NCBI GenBank assembly: GCA_026646885.1
Contig: JAPKHK010000003.1
Span: 310,001-374,000 of the forward strand
Length of the DNA: 64,000 nt
Direction of reading: 5' to 3'
Source: Casimicrobiaceae bacterium
GTDB lineage: Bacteria; Pseudomonadota; Gammaproteobacteria; Burkholderiales; Casimicrobiaceae
The notes below the pieces were generated by a model that did no database searches, was not told where the DNA came from, and worked only from the letters and a program-made list of their open reading frames with translations. Shown piece by piece: positions 9,195 through 17,963 of the stretch. A program made the translations under genes and the position numbers. Numbering within the stretch: the first letter of the stretch is position 1; every line of letters begins with the position of its first letter.

Positions 9195-10490
9195 TCAGCG
9201 CAAGGCAACGGGTTTAACATCGCGCCGCGTCGCACCCTGGTAGAGCTGGCGCGGCCGGCCGATCTTCTGCTCAGGGTCGGAAATCATCTCCGTCCACTGC
9301 GAGATCCAGCCCACGGTCCGCGCCAAGGCAAAGATCGCGGTAAACATAGAGACCGGAATACCCAGCGCCCGCTGCACGATGCCCGAGTAGAAATCGACGT
9401 TGGGATAAAGTTTCTTCTGCACGAAATATTCGTCTTCCAGGGCGATCTTTTCCAGCTCGATGGCCAGCTTGAACAGGCGGTCGTTCTGCAAGCCCAGTTC
9501 GCCCAGCACTTCGTGACAGGTTTCGCGCATCAGCTTGGCGCGCGGGTCGAAGTTTTTGTACACCCGATGGCCAAAACCCATGAGCTTGAACGAGTCGGTC
9601 TTGTCCTTGGCGCGCTTGATGTATTCGCCGACGCGCGAGACATCGCCGATTTCTTCGAGCATCGACAGGCAAGCCTCGTTGGCGCCCCCGTGCGCCGGCC
9701 CCCAGAGGCAGGCGATGCCGGCCGCGATACAGGCGAAGGGGTTGGCGCCAGAGGAGCCGGCCAAACGCACCGTCGAGGTCGAAGCGTTCTGTTCGTGATC
9801 GGCGTGCAGAATAAAGATGCGATCCAAGGCACGCACCAGCACCTCGTTGACCTTGTAATCTTCGCAAGGCGTGGCAAACATCATGCGCATGAAGTTGGCG
9901 GTATAGGACAACTCATTGCGCGGATAAACGAAGGGCTGGCCCACCGAGTACTTGTAGGCCATAGCCACTAGCGTGGGCATCTTCGCGACCAGGCGAATCG
10001 CCGCCACTTGGCGCTGGTGTTCGTCGTTGATATCCAACGAATCGTGGTAGAAGGCTGAAAGCGCGCCCACCACCGCGACCAGCACCGCCATGGGGTGGGA
10101 GTCGCGCCGGAAGCCGCGGAAGAAAAACTGCATCTGCTCATGCACCATGGTGTGGCGCATCACCCGCTCGTTGAAGTCCTTGCGCTCGTTGAGGTTGGGC
10201 AGTTCGCCGTTCAACAGCAGGTAGCAGGTTTCCAGGAAGTCGCAATGCACCGCGAGCTGCTCGATGGGATAGCCGCGATACATCAGCTCGCCCTTGTCGC
10301 CATCGATGTAGGTGATGGCGGAATTGCACGATGCGGTCGACAGGAAGCCCGGGTCATAGGTGAACTTGCCGGTCTTGCCGTAAAGCGTGCGAATGTCGAT
10401 GACGTCCGGCCCGACGGTGCCGGCCATCAGAGGAAACTCGACGGCTGGAGAGCCGTCACTGAAACTTAGGGTTGCCTTGCGGTCGCTCAT
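9195..10490 (-). CDS. gltA: Citrate synthase (type II)
   Basis: A 431-residue citrate synthase condensing oxaloacetate and acetyl-CoA. Family landmarks are the catalytic-His segment [32 protein letters not shown] with the second His, and the C-terminal arginine segment [19 protein letters not shown]. The length and the N-terminal beta domain ([12 protein letters not shown]) fit the NADH-sensitive hexameric type found in Gram-negative bacteria, though allostery cannot be read from sequence. Two ATGs are adjacent (10493, 10490). The second sits 7 bases after GGAG and gives the usual MSDRKATL start. It follows sdhE by 37 bases, so sdhCDAB-sdhE-gltA is probably one operon. Confidence 0.96.
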   Translation of the reverse strand: MSDRKATLSFSDGSPAVEFPLMAGTVGPDVIDIRTLYGKTGKFTYDPGFLSTASCNSAITYIDGDKGELMYRGYPIEQLAVHCDFLETCYLLLNGELPNLNERKDFNERVMRHTMVHEQMQFFFRGFRRDSHPMAVLVAVVGALSAFYHDSLDINDEHQRQVAAIRLVAKMPTLVAMAYKYSVGQPFVYPRNELSYTANFMRMMFATPCEDYKVNEVLVRALDRIFILHADHEQNASTSTVRLAGSSGANPFACIAAGIACLWGPAHGGANEACLSMLEEIGDVSRVGEYIKRAKDKTDSFKLMGFGHRVYKNFDPRAKLMRETCHEVLGELGLQNDRLFKLAIELEKIALEDEYFVQKKLYPNVDFYSGIVQRALGIPVSMFTAIFALARTVGWISQWTEMISDPEQKIGRPRQLYQGATRRDVKPVALR

Positions 10491-10527
10491 CATCGTTCTC
10501 CAAACAAAATCATCATCGCGGGTTCTC

Positions 10528-10773
10528 TCAGGCCATTCTCAATCGCTCGACCAGCGCCACCGAGGCGGCATCCGGGGCCGGGGATCGCCCGGCGAGAATG
10601 TCCCAGAGCTGGTTATCGGACATATCCAGCAGCTTCTCGAGGGCATCGAGGTCCGCCGAGGTCAGCCGCGCCGCCTCGGCATCGAGGAAACGCGTCAAAA
10701 TCAAGTCGTTTTCCAGCATGCCCCGGCGGCAGCGCCAGCGCAGGCGTGAAAGCTCCGCCGCCGCGAGGGCCAT
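10528..10773 (-). CDS. sdhE: SdhE, FAD assembly factor for succinate dehydrogenase
   Basis: An 81-residue protein of the SdhE/SDH5 family, which promotes covalent attachment of FAD to SdhA. The signature [11 protein letters not shown] (an RGxxE motif near residues 17-21) is present, followed by [12 protein letters not shown] typical of the five-helix fold. The gene starts 7 bases after the sdhB stop and is followed by gltA, so it is made together with its client SdhA. Size and motif make the assignment firm. Confidence 0.93.
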   Translation of the reverse strand: MALAAAELSRLRWRCRRGMLENDLILTRFLDAEAARLTSADLDALEKLLDMSDNQLWDILAGRSPAPDAASVALVERLRMA

Positions 10774-10780
10774 GGCCCGG

Positions 10781-11476
10781 CTAGACCGCCCGCCGCACCA
10801 TCATCTCCTTGATCTTGCCGATCGCCAGCGTCGGGTTGAGGCCCTTGGGGCAGACATCGACGCAATTCATGATGGTGTGACAGCGGAACAAACGATAGGG
10901 ATCTTCGAGGTTGTCCAGCCGCTCGCTGGTGGCCTGATCGCGGGTGTCGGCGAGGAAGCGGTAGGCGGCCAAAAGGCCAGCCGGCCCCACGAACTTGTCG
11001 GGATTCCACCAGAAAGACGGGCAGGAAGTCGAGCAGCAGGCGCACAAAATGCACTCGTAAAGTCCGTCCAGTTCCTCCCTATCTTCGGGCGATTGCAGCC
11101 GCTCTTTCTCGGGCGGCGGCGTGTCATTGACGAGGTAGGGCTTGATCGAGTGGTATTGCTTGAAAAACTGCGACATGTCCACGATCAAGTCGCGAATCAC
11201 CGGCAGGCCGGGCAAGGGCATCAAGGTGACCGGCTCGGACAAATCCTTCATATTGGTGATGCAGGCCAGGCCGTTCTTGCCATTGATGTTCATGGCGTCC
11301 GAGCCACACACGCCTTCGCGGCAGGAGCGGCGGAAGGAGAGCGTGTCGTCTTGGCTTTTCAGGCGCACCAGGGCATCGAGCAGCATCTTGTCGGTGGGCT
11401 CGAGCTTCACCTCGTAATCTTGCATGTAAGGCGCGGTGTCTTTTTCCGGGTTGTAGCGGTAAACGGAGAATTTCAT
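10781..11476 (-). CDS. sdhB: Succinate dehydrogenase iron-sulfur subunit
   Basis: A 231-residue subunit that carries electrons from SdhA to the membrane quinone site. The ferredoxin-like half has the 2Fe-2S ligands in CREGVCGSDAMN and a later Cys in NGLACI. The C-terminal half has CILCACCSTSCPSFWWN and CHTIMNCVDVCPKGLNP, binding the 4Fe-4S and 3Fe-4S centres. WWNPDKFVGPAG is the usual quinone-site stretch. It lies 19 bases after sdhA and just before sdhE. Confidence 0.97.
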   Translation of the reverse strand: MKFSVYRYNPEKDTAPYMQDYEVKLEPTDKMLLDALVRLKSQDDTLSFRRSCREGVCGSDAMNINGKNGLACITNMKDLSEPVTLMPLPGLPVIRDLIVDMSQFFKQYHSIKPYLVNDTPPPEKERLQSPEDREELDGLYECILCACCSTSCPSFWWNPDKFVGPAGLLAAYRFLADTRDQATSERLDNLEDPYRLFRCHTIMNCVDVCPKGLNPTLAIGKIKEMMVRRAV

Positions 11477-11495
11477 CGTCTATCCTTGGGCGAAA

Positions 11496-13259
11496 TCAGA
11501 ACGTCCGCGCCTTGGGCGGAACCGATTCGATGGTCAGTGGCTGAAGATTGACCGGCTTGTAGTCGAGCCGGTTGGCGGCGCTGTACCAAAGGGTGTGCTT
11601 CAACCAATTGACGTCGTCGCGGCTTTCAAAGTCGCTACGCGCATGGGCGCCGCGCGATTCCTTGCGGGCCTCGGCGGACACGATGGTGGCTTTGGCGACC
11701 TCCATCAAGTTGTCGACTTCCAGGGCTTCGACTCGCGCGGTGTTGAAGGTTTTGGAGTGGTCAGCGATGGCGGTGTGCTTGGCGCGCTCGGCGATCTCCA
11801 GAACCTTGGTAACGCCCGCGGACAACAAATCCTGGTTGCGGAACACGCCGCAATAGGTCTGCATGGTCTTGCGCAGGTCTTGCGCCACTTGCGCCACGCT
11901 CTCGCCGGATTGCGCGCTGTCGAGCCGCGCCAGACGGGCTAAGCTCAGGTCGCCGGCATCCTTGGGCAAATCTTTGTGAGCGCGATTCTTGAGGTTGTAA
12001 TCCACGATGTGATTGCCCGCGGCCCGGCCGAAGACGACGATGTCCAGCAGGGAATTGGTACCCAGGCGGTTGGCGCCATGCACCGAGACACAGGCGCATT
12101 CACCCACCGCATAAAGGCCGTTGACCACGGCATTGGGATTGCCGCCCTTGGGCCGCACCACCTGCCCGTGGTAATTGGTGGGAATGCCGCCCATCTGATA
12201 ATGGATGGTAGGCACCACCGGAATCGGCTCTTTGATGCAATCGACGTGCGCGAACTTGAGCGCGATCTCGCGTATCGAGGGCAGGCGCTTGAGAATGACG
12301 TCGGGACCCAAATGATCGAGCTTGAGGAGTACGTGATCCTTCTCCGGCCCGCAGCCTCGGCCTTCCTTGATTTCCTGATCCATGGAGCGGGAAACGAAGT
12401 CGCGCGGCGCCAGGTCTTTGAGCGTCGGCGCATAACGCTCCATGAAGCGCTCGCCTTTATTGTTCAAGAGGATGCCGCCCTCGCCGCGCACGCCTTCGGT
12501 GATGAGCACGCCCGCCCCGGCGACGCCGGTGGGGTGGAATTGCCAGAACTCCATGTCTTGCAGCGGCAAACCGGCACGCGCCGCCATGCCCAAACCATCG
12601 CCGGTGTTGATGAAGGCGTTGGTGCTGGCGGCGTAAATTCGCCCGGCGCCGCCGGTGGCGAACATGGTGGTCTTGGCCTGGAGGATCATCACCTCCCCGG
12701 TTTCCATTTCCAGGGCCACCACGCCGACGCAATCACCCTCGGCATCGACGATGAGGTCGAGCGCCATCCATTCGACGAAAAACTGCGTGCGTGCCCGCAC
12801 GTTGCGCTGGTAGAGCGTGTGCAAAAGCGCGTGGCCGGTGCGGTCGGCCGCGGCGCAGGCCCGCTGCACCGGCTTTTCGCCGTAATTTGAAGTGTGGCCG
12901 CCGAAGGGACGCTGATAAATCGTGCCGTCCGGATTGCGGTCGAAGGGCATGCCGAAGTGTTCCAACTCGTAGACCACCTTGGGCGCCTCGCGGCACATGA
13001 ACTCGATGGCGTCCTGGTCACCGAGCCAGTCGGAACCTTTCACGGTGTCATAGAAGTGAAAGTGCCAGTTGTCTTCGCCCATGTTGCCCAGCGAGGCACC
13101 GATACCGCCTTGCGCGGCCGCGGTGTGCGAACGGGTGGGGAAAACCTTGGAGAGCACCGCCACCGACAGCCCTGCCTCGGACAACTGCAGCGCGGCGCGA
13201 AGACCCGCCCCGCCGGCACCGACCACCACGGCATCGAACTTGCGAACGGCAAGACTCAT
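11496..13259 (-). CDS. sdhA: Succinate dehydrogenase flavoprotein subunit
   Basis: A 587-residue flavoprotein oxidising succinate to fumarate. The N-terminus has the FAD-binding VVVGAGGAGLRAALQL. RSHTAAAQGGIGAS contains the His that is covalently linked to FAD in this family. HPTGVAGAGVLITEGVRGEG and HGANRLGTNSLLDIVVFG are conserved substrate and FAD regions. I start at ATG 13259 (MSLAVRKF), which overlaps the sdhD stop by 4 bases (ATGA). The open frame continues upstream only as a shadow of sdhD. Confidence 0.97.
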   Translation of the reverse strand: MSLAVRKFDAVVVGAGGAGLRAALQLSEAGLSVAVLSKVFPTRSHTAAAQGGIGASLGNMGEDNWHFHFYDTVKGSDWLGDQDAIEFMCREAPKVVYELEHFGMPFDRNPDGTIYQRPFGGHTSNYGEKPVQRACAAADRTGHALLHTLYQRNVRARTQFFVEWMALDLIVDAEGDCVGVVALEMETGEVMILQAKTTMFATGGAGRIYAASTNAFINTGDGLGMAARAGLPLQDMEFWQFHPTGVAGAGVLITEGVRGEGGILLNNKGERFMERYAPTLKDLAPRDFVSRSMDQEIKEGRGCGPEKDHVLLKLDHLGPDVILKRLPSIREIALKFAHVDCIKEPIPVVPTIHYQMGGIPTNYHGQVVRPKGGNPNAVVNGLYAVGECACVSVHGANRLGTNSLLDIVVFGRAAGNHIVDYNLKNRAHKDLPKDAGDLSLARLARLDSAQSGESVAQVAQDLRKTMQTYCGVFRNQDLLSAGVTKVLEIAERAKHTAIADHSKTFNTARVEALEVDNLMEVAKATIVSAEARKESRGAHARSDFESRDDVNWLKHTLWYSAANRLDYKPVNLQPLTIESVPPKARTF

Positions 13260-13606
13260 TTGATCCCCCAAAGGATGTGAATGGCCCAGCCGGTGTAAAA
13301 GACCAGCGCCAGCGCGGCAAGGATTTCCGCGGTCAGGCGCAAGCTCATGGGCTTCAGATAATCCATAAAAATGTCGCGCACGCCGATCCAGGCATGCAGA
13401 AACACCGCGAGCAAGAAGAGGAAAGTCACCAGCTTGAACGGCACATTGGCGAAAACCGCGCGCCAGACGTTGTAGTCCATGCCCGGGTTGGCGAGCAGCA
13501 CGCCGAAGAAGACCAAGGTGTAAACCACCATGACCAGCGCCGTGACGCGCTGATAAAGCCAATCCTTGAGCCCGTAATGGGCGCCGACGACTTCGCGCTT
13601 CACCAT
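13256..13606 (-). CDS. sdhD: Succinate dehydrogenase membrane anchor subunit D
   Basis: A 116-residue hydrophobic protein with three predicted membrane helices (about 20-42, 55-80, 88-110). It pairs with SdhC to hold heme b and the ubiquinone site. HAWIGVRDIFMDYLKP is the conserved segment with the heme-ligand type His and quinone-site Asp. The start at 13606 (MVKREVVG) overlaps the sdhC end by 7 bases, and the stop overlaps sdhA by 4, so sdhC, sdhD and sdhA are translationally coupled. Confidence 0.92.
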   Translation of the reverse strand: MVKREVVGAHYGLKDWLYQRVTALVMVVYTLVFFGVLLANPGMDYNVWRAVFANVPFKLVTFLFLLAVFLHAWIGVRDIFMDYLKPMSLRLTAEILAALALVFYTGWAIHILWGIK

Positions 13607-13998
13607 AGCCGCACTCCCAGGATGACCGTGAGCACCAGGCTCACCACCAGCACCGCGCGGCTCGACTGGCGCGCCGCGGCGAGGCCGACGCCCCAGTGGA
13701 TGTCGAGCAGCAGGAAACGAATGCCGGCGCAGAAGTGATGCAAATAGGCCCACACGAATCCCAACAAAATGAGCTTCACCAAGGGGCTACCCACCACCTC
13801 TTTGAGAGCGGCATAACTTTCGGCTGAAGCCAGGCTGCCATTGACCAGCAACAACAGCACGGGAATGCCGAACAGGAACATCGCCGCGCCGCTGATGCGG
13901 TGCAGGATGGAGACGATGGCCGGCAGCGGCTGCTTGATCTTGACGAGATTGAGGTGTTTCGGGCGCGGACGGGAGACAGGCGGATCGAGCGTGGACAT
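13600..13998 (-). CDS. sdhC: Succinate dehydrogenase cytochrome b556 subunit C
   Basis: A 132-residue membrane subunit with three predicted helices. The family signatures SILHRISGAAMF (HRxSG) and LHHFCAGIRFLLLD, holding the heme b histidine, are both present. The N-terminal RPKHLNLVKIKQPLPAIVS matches proteobacterial SdhC. It is the first gene of the sdhCDAB-sdhE-gltA run, with a leader of about 180 bases back to a TATAAT-like box. Confidence 0.94.
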   Translation of the reverse strand: MSTLDPPVSRPRPKHLNLVKIKQPLPAIVSILHRISGAAMFLFGIPVLLLLVNGSLASAESYAALKEVVGSPLVKLILLGFVWAYLHHFCAGIRFLLLDIHWGVGLAAARQSSRAVLVVSLVLTVILGVRLW

Positions 13999-14188
13999 GG
14001 GCTTGGGCCTTCAGTGAAAAGGCGAAATCGAGAAAAGAACCCGGCTCGCAAGCCCCAGCGACACAACGCCCCTTTTCCCCAATTCCCGCGCCTGCGGCGC
14101 AACTCGCGGGAACATCCGGAAACCGCGGCGACGCAATCGTCGGGCTGGCGAATCCGTTTTGTTTGTCGCACTGCAAAAAATGCACGTC

Positions 14189-14194
14189 ATTATA
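14189..14194 (-). promoter_or_regulatory. Possible -10 box of the sdhC operon; content of the 13999-14310 gap
   Basis: The 312-base gap between gntR and sdhC contains a perfect TATAAT on the minus strand at 14189-14194. No convincing -35 is seen 16-18 bases upstream, so an activator or different spacing may be involved. The following leader has a GC-rich inverted repeat (CCCGCG...CGCGGG, near 14082-14110). I see no copy of the 15106-15121 palindrome here and no small gene I would support. Confidence 0.4.
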
Positions 14195-14310
14195 GCCCTG
14201 GCGGGGGATTTACCGCCAGTCGAAAACGTGGCGCTAGGCTGACTCCCCCAAACCAGCCCCTTAACCAAGGACGGCGCCGCGGCGAGTGAGCAAGCCACCA
14301 TCGGCGTCGC

Positions 14311-15057
14311 TTAGCTCAATTGATTGATGTAGCAATGGTGGCGCGTCGTACACGACCCGCGCCGCAGCTCCACCGGCCGGTCACCGTAGGTGTAGGCGAT
14401 GCGGTCCACGGACAAGAGCGGAGTTCCCGGTGCCACTCCGAGGTGGTGAGCGACCTCGGGTTCGGCAGCAATAGCGCGCAAGCGCTCTTCGGCGCGGATC
14501 ATGCGCACACCGAATTGGGTCTCGAAAAAGCTGTACATCGAACCCTCGTACGCTTCGCATTTGACTTTGCTAAGACCCTTGAACAAAACCCCCGGCAGAG
14601 TGATTTCGTCGTAAATGATCGGCTCGCCGGAATAGTCGAGCACGCGGGTCAGCACGACCACCGCTTCGCCGGGTTTCATTTGCAGGGCACGAGCCACCTC
14701 CGCGGTCGCCTTGCCGCGGCGCACCTCCAGCAGTCGACTTTCGGGGGCCTCTTCGCGGCCGTCGCACCGCCGGATGCGAAGAAAGCGGAATACCGAAGCG
14801 GCTTCCTCGGTATGCGTAGCAACGAACGTGCCCTTGCCCTGGCGTCTTACCAGGATGTTTTCCGCGGCCAGCTCATCGATGGCTTTGCGCACCGTCCCTT
14901 GGCTCACTTGAAAGCGAGTGGCAAGGTCGATTTCGCTGGGAATGGTCTCGCCGGGTTGCCATTCTCCGTTTTGCAGGCTTTGCGTCAGCAAGCCCTTGAT
15001 CTGCTGATAAAGTGGCTGAAACGATGGAGAAGAAGACGAAATGGCGCCCGATTTCAT
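14311..15057 (-). CDS. GntR-family (HutC/UTRA-type) transcriptional regulator
   Basis: A 248-residue repressor-type protein. The N-terminal winged helix-turn-helix (about 15-80) contains the GntR signature IPSEIDLATRFQVSQGTVRKA. The C-terminal half (about 95-240) is a UTRA ligand-binding domain with YSGEPIIYDEITLP and an arginine/aromatic-rich end. It lies between sdhC (same strand, downstream) and mdh (divergent), an arrangement seen in other betaproteobacteria. The context makes control of sdh and mdh by a TCA-related small molecule likely, but the effector cannot be read. Two inverted repeats in the upstream region are candidate binding sites, one of them over its own promoter. Confidence 0.88.
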   Translation of the reverse strand: MKSGAISSSSPSFQPLYQQIKGLLTQSLQNGEWQPGETIPSEIDLATRFQVSQGTVRKAIDELAAENILVRRQGKGTFVATHTEEAASVFRFLRIRRCDGREEAPESRLLEVRRGKATAEVARALQMKPGEAVVVLTRVLDYSGEPIIYDEITLPGVLFKGLSKVKCEAYEGSMYSFFETQFGVRMIRAEERLRAIAAEPEVAHHLGVAPGTPLLSVDRIAYTYGDRPVELRRGSCTTRHHCYINQLS

Positions 15058-15064
15058 ATTTTCA

Positions 15065-15093
15065 ATTATCGGCCAGAATTGACAACTTGTCTA
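15065..15093 (-). promoter_or_regulatory. Predicted sigma-70 promoter of gntR
   Basis: On the minus strand TAGACA (15088-15093) and GATAAT (15065-15070) are spaced by exactly 17 bases, just 8 bases before the gntR ATG. With a start point near 15058 the mRNA would have almost no leader. Confidence 0.5.
15081..15091. promoter_or_regulatory. Inverted repeat over the gntR promoter (candidate operator)
   Basis: GACAA-C-TTGTC is a perfect 5-base inverted repeat around one central base. It overlaps the predicted gntR -35 and spacer. On the other strand the TTGACA at 15079-15084 could serve as a distal mdh -35. Placement suits autoregulation by GntR, which is inference. Confidence 0.4.
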
Positions 15094-15105
15094 TCAATGA
15101 ACTTT

Positions 15106-15121
15106 TATCTTATATAAGATA
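15106..15121. promoter_or_regulatory. 16-base perfect palindrome in the gntR-mdh region (candidate operator)
   Basis: TATCTTATATAAGATA is a perfect 16-base palindrome in an otherwise GC-rich chromosome, followed directly by a partial direct repeat (ATAAGAG). It lies 11 bases upstream of the predicted mdh -35 and between the two divergent genes. It was not seen upstream of sdhC or gltA. The most likely binder is the adjacent GntR protein. Confidence 0.6.
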
Positions 15122-15131
15122 TAAGAGTTGT

Positions 15132-15161
15132 TTGACACGGCGCACAAAAAGGGTTTAGCAT
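15132..15161 (+). promoter_or_regulatory. Predicted mdh promoter
   Basis: A perfect TTGACA at 15132-15137 is followed 17-18 bases later by TTAGCA/TAGCAT (15155-15161), a moderate -10. A leader of about 110 bases would precede the mdh ATG. Confidence 0.5.
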
Positions 15162-15280
15162 CGGCTCCCGCTCGTGCCGACGGCGGTGCCACCGAGATCG
15201 GAATCGCGCCTCCCCGGCCCGTCCGCGCCGCAGCCCGCCGCTGCGGGTCGTATCGTCCACACTTGCCCAGGAGTTCGCGC

Positions 15281-16267
15281 ATGAAATCCCCCGTACGTGT
15301 TGCAGTAACCGGTGCCGCCGGTCAAATCGGTTACAGCCTCTTGTTCCGTATCGCCAGCGGCGAAATGCTCGGCAAGGACCAGCCCGTGATTTTGCAACTG
15401 CTCGAGATTCCAGACGAGAAGGCGCAGAAAGCGCTCAAGGGCGTGATGATGGAGCTGGAAGATTGCGCCTTTCCGCTGCTGGCCGACATGAGCGCGCATT
15501 CCGACCCCAACACCGGCTTCAAGGATATCGACGTTGCCCTGCTCGTGGGCGCCCGCCCGCGGGGCCCAGGCATGGAGCGCAAGGATTTGCTTTCCGCCAA
15601 CGCGCAAATCTTCACCGCCCAAGGCAAGGCGCTCAACGCGGCGGCCAAACGCACGGTCAAGGTGCTGGTAGTCGGCAACCCCGCCAACACCAATGCCTAC
15701 ATCGCCATGAAGTCGGCACCCGATCTGCCCAAGAAAAACTTCACGGCCATGCTGCGCCTCGATCACAACCGCGCGCTTTCCCAAATTGCGGCCAAGACCG
15801 GCAAGCCTGTGGCCGCCATCGAGAAACTCTGTGTTTGGGGCAACCACTCGCCGACGATGTACGCCGACTACCGTTTCGCCACCATCGGCGGCCAATCGGT
15901 GAAAGCGATGATCAATGACGAGGAGTGGAATAAGAACGTGTTCCTGCCGACCGTGGGCAAGCGCGGCGCGGCGATCATCGAGGCCCGTGGTCTGTCTTCC
16001 GCGGCCTCGGCGGCTAACGCGGCGATCGACCATGTGCGCGACTGGGTGCTGGGAACCGACGGCAAGTGGGTCACCATGGGCATTCCGTCCGACGGATCGT
16101 ACGAGATTCCGGTCGATGTGATCTACGGCTTCCCGGTGACCTGCGCCAACGGCGAATACTCAATGGTCAAAGGCTTGGAAATCGACACTTTCTCGCGCGA
16201 GCGCATGACCCATACACTCAACGAATTGCTGGAAGAGCAGGCGGGTGTCAAGCACCTCCTGCCCTGA
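15281..16267 (+). CDS. mdh: Malate dehydrogenase
   Basis: A 328-residue NAD-dependent malate dehydrogenase of the type found in betaproteobacteria and in cytosolic eukaryotic enzymes. The Rossmann fingerprint is [19 protein letters not shown]. The family's mobile-loop arginines lie in [25 protein letters not shown], the Asp in [12 protein letters not shown] and the catalytic His in [12 protein letters not shown] follow. A longer frame from 15128 covers the promoter region; the ATG at 15281 is preceded by AGGAG with 6 bases spacing. It has its own terminator, so it is probably monocistronic and controlled with the divergent GntR gene. Confidence 0.97.
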   Translation: MKSPVRVAVTGAAGQIGYSLLFRIASGEMLGKDQPVILQLLEIPDEKAQKALKGVMMELEDCAFPLLADMSAHSDPNTGFKDIDVALLVGARPRGPGMERKDLLSANAQIFTAQGKALNAAAKRTVKVLVVGNPANTNAYIAMKSAPDLPKKNFTAMLRLDHNRALSQIAAKTGKPVAAIEKLCVWGNHSPTMYADYRFATIGGQSVKAMINDEEWNKNVFLPTVGKRGAAIIEARGLSSAASAANAAIDHVRDWVLGTDGKWVTMGIPSDGSYEIPVDVIYGFPVTCANGEYSMVKGLEIDTFSRERMTHTLNELLEEQAGVKHLLP

Positions 16268-16307
16268 GGCTAGACCCAGCGCAAGACACCCCGCAGCGAA
16301 GTGGCAC

Positions 16308-16338
16308 ACCCGCTCTCTGCTCGAGGAGAGCGGGTTTT
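16308..16338 (+). terminator. Rho-independent terminator of mdh
   Basis: A perfect 10-base-pair stem, ACCCGCTCTC with GAGAGCGGGT, encloses an 8-base loop and runs into TTTT. It lies about 40 bases after the mdh stop. Confidence 0.85.
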
Positions 16339-16355
16339 CCTTGTAGCTTTCTTTC

Positions 16356-16385
16356 CAAAAAATGACCCGCCGGATTGACGGCGGG
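16356..16385 (-). terminator. Rho-independent terminator of the Spy-like gene
   Basis: On the minus strand CCCGCCG pairs with CGGCGGG around a 6-base loop and is followed by TCATTTTTT. It lies 45 bases after the stop of the Spy-like gene and back-to-back with the mdh terminator. Confidence 0.75.
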
Positions 16386-16429
16386 CCCAATCGACCGAGG
16401 AGGTCTACTGCTAGGAGAACCGGACGTGC

Positions 16430-16891
16430 TTAGCCGGGATGACGCTCGCGCATGCGCTGCCGAAACTCCTCCATCCGGGCCATGCGCTGGAGCATGATTT
16501 CGCGCACCGTGGCCTTCTGGGCACCGCTGAATCCGGCGTAGAGCTTGAGCCATTCGCCGCGTGCCGCGTGGCGCGCTGCCTGGTTGCGCGCCTGGATGCT
16601 ATCCCCCTGAGCCGCCAAGGCCGCGAGATCGGGCTCGGGCTTGGCCAGTTCATTCTTGGTGGCATCTTTCATTTCCAGGCGCGATTGCTTTGCCGCTTCC
16701 CGCGCGGCGCGGCTTTGCTGAACCGCGAAATCCCATTGGGCGCTTTGCTCCGGCGTCAGGTTGAGGCGCTCTTTGGCCTGGGGAGGCAGCGCGAAAGTCC
16801 CGCCGGAACCCGGCCCGGCCCCGGCCGCAACCAACGCCGGCGTCAAACTCAGTCCAGTAATGAGCAAGACGGTCTGGACAAATCTCTTCAT
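16430..16891 (-). CDS. Periplasmic LTXXQ-motif (Spy/CpxP-like) protein
   Basis: A 153-residue protein with a cleavable signal peptide (residues 1 to about 22, ending LVAAGAG) and a mature part that is almost wholly charged helix. LNLTPEQ near residue 45 is the first LTXXQ-type repeat, and FSGAQKATVREIM near 120 is a degenerate second one. Spy and CpxP use this fold as periplasmic chaperones or stress sensors. The gene diverges from ompR-envZ across 340 bases, which fits an envelope-stress role, but whether OmpR controls it is unknown. It has its own terminator. Confidence 0.75.
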   Translation of the reverse strand: MKRFVQTVLLITGLSLTPALVAAGAGPGSGGTFALPPQAKERLNLTPEQSAQWDFAVQQSRAAREAAKQSRLEMKDATKNELAKPEPDLAALAAQGDSIQARNQAARHAARGEWLKLYAGFSGAQKATVREIMLQRMARMEEFRQRMRERHPG

Positions 16892-17150
16892 GGCGACTCC
16901 TTTTCACGATAGGTTTGAACCATCAAGGCCGTGCTCACGATTGCCGTGACGCCGACGTTGCTTGACCCTTTGGCCTGCCCGCATTCCCGCAGCCGCGGAC
17001 TGGGCCGCATCCACCCCCACTTTCCGGAACCCGTGAGGCAGCCCGCGTCTTCGGATGGCTCTGGTCGGTGGGTTTGATGGCATTTTCGCCCCAAGGGTCC
17101 GTGCTGGCCAGACCGAGTGTGTAAGCAATCGTAACCAAACGCCCGGGCGT

Positions 17151-17156
17151 TACAAT
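17151..17156 (+). promoter_or_regulatory. Possible -10 box of ompR; content of the 16892-17231 gap
   Basis: The 340-base gap between the Spy-like gene and ompR holds TACAAT at 17151-17156, about 75 bases before the ompR start. The -35 match is poor. I see no small gene, RNA or clear operator in the rest of the gap. Confidence 0.35.
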
Positions 17157-17231
17157 GCGTCACACCTGCGTGCTGGGATCCCTGGCCACGGCTCGCTAGC
17201 ATGAGGTCGTAGAGCAGAAAGGAAACACGCC

Positions 17232-17963
17232 ATGAACCAAAGGCATGCCATGCCCAAGATACTGATCGTCGACGACGATGTCCGCCTGCGGGATCTCTTG
17301 AATCGCTACCTCACCGAGCAAGGTTTCCAGGTGCAAACGCTCACCGACGGCGCCATGATCGACCGCAAGCTCCAGCGCGACCCGCCGCACCTTCTGGTGC
17401 TCGACCTGATGATGCCGGGGGAAGACGGCTTGTCGATCTGTCGCAGGCTGCGCGCCAACGGCGAGACTGTCCCGATCATCATGCTTACCGCCAAGGGCGA
17501 AGATGTCGATCGCATCATTGGCTTGGAGATGGGTGCCGACGACTACCTGCCCAAGCCATTCAATCCCCGCGAACTAGTGGCGCGTATCAATGCCGTATTG
17601 CGCCGCCAGGCCGAATTCACCGCCGCGCCGGGGGCGCCGGTGGACACCGGCAGCGTGAGCTTCGGGCATTGCACGCTGAACTTGGCCACGCGCAGCCTCA
17701 AGCGCAACGAAGAAATGCTCACCCTGACCACCGGGGAGTTCGGTCTCCTGAGAGTGTTGGTGACTCACCCGAGACAACCGCTGGCGCGCGAAAAGCTCAT
17801 GCTCTTGGCGCGCGGCCGCGATCATGAAGTGTTCGACCGGGCCATCGACGTGCAGATTTCCAGGCTGCGCAAGCTTGTCGAGCCGGACCCGGGTAATCCG
17901 CGCTACATTCAGACGGTTTGGGGCTTCGGCTACGTCTTCGTTCCTGACGGAGAAGCAGCTTGA
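17232..17963 (+). CDS. ompR: Two-component response regulator OmpR
   Basis: A 243-residue OmpR/PhoB-type regulator. The receiver domain (about 8-122) has the acidic pair in ILIVDDDVRLRD, phospho-acceptor Asp58 in LLVLDLMMPGEDGL, and the conserved Lys in DDYLPKPFNPRELVARI. The C-terminal winged-helix domain ends IQTVWGFGYVFVPDG. AGGAAA lies 6 bases before the ATG at 17232; an internal ATG six codons later is a possible alternative. It is directly coupled to envZ. Targets are not visible here, but outer-membrane and osmotic control is the usual role. Confidence 0.9.
   Translation: MNQRHAMPKILIVDDDVRLRDLLNRYLTEQGFQVQTLTDGAMIDRKLQRDPPHLLVLDLMMPGEDGLSICRRLRANGETVPIIMLTAKGEDVDRIIGLEMGADDYLPKPFNPRELVARINAVLRRQAEFTAAPGAPVDTGSVSFGHCTLNLATRSLKRNEEMLTLTTGEFGLLRVLVTHPRQPLAREKLMLLARGRDHEVFDRAIDVQISRLRKLVEPDPGNPRYIQTVWGFGYVFVPDGEAA

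Noticed and set aside
6318-9971. A 1,217-codon open frame on the plus strand running opposite sucA and gltA
   Set aside because: It is exactly antisense to two certain genes. High-GC genes often leave such open frames, and the translation shows no domain and an odd His/Arg-rich composition.
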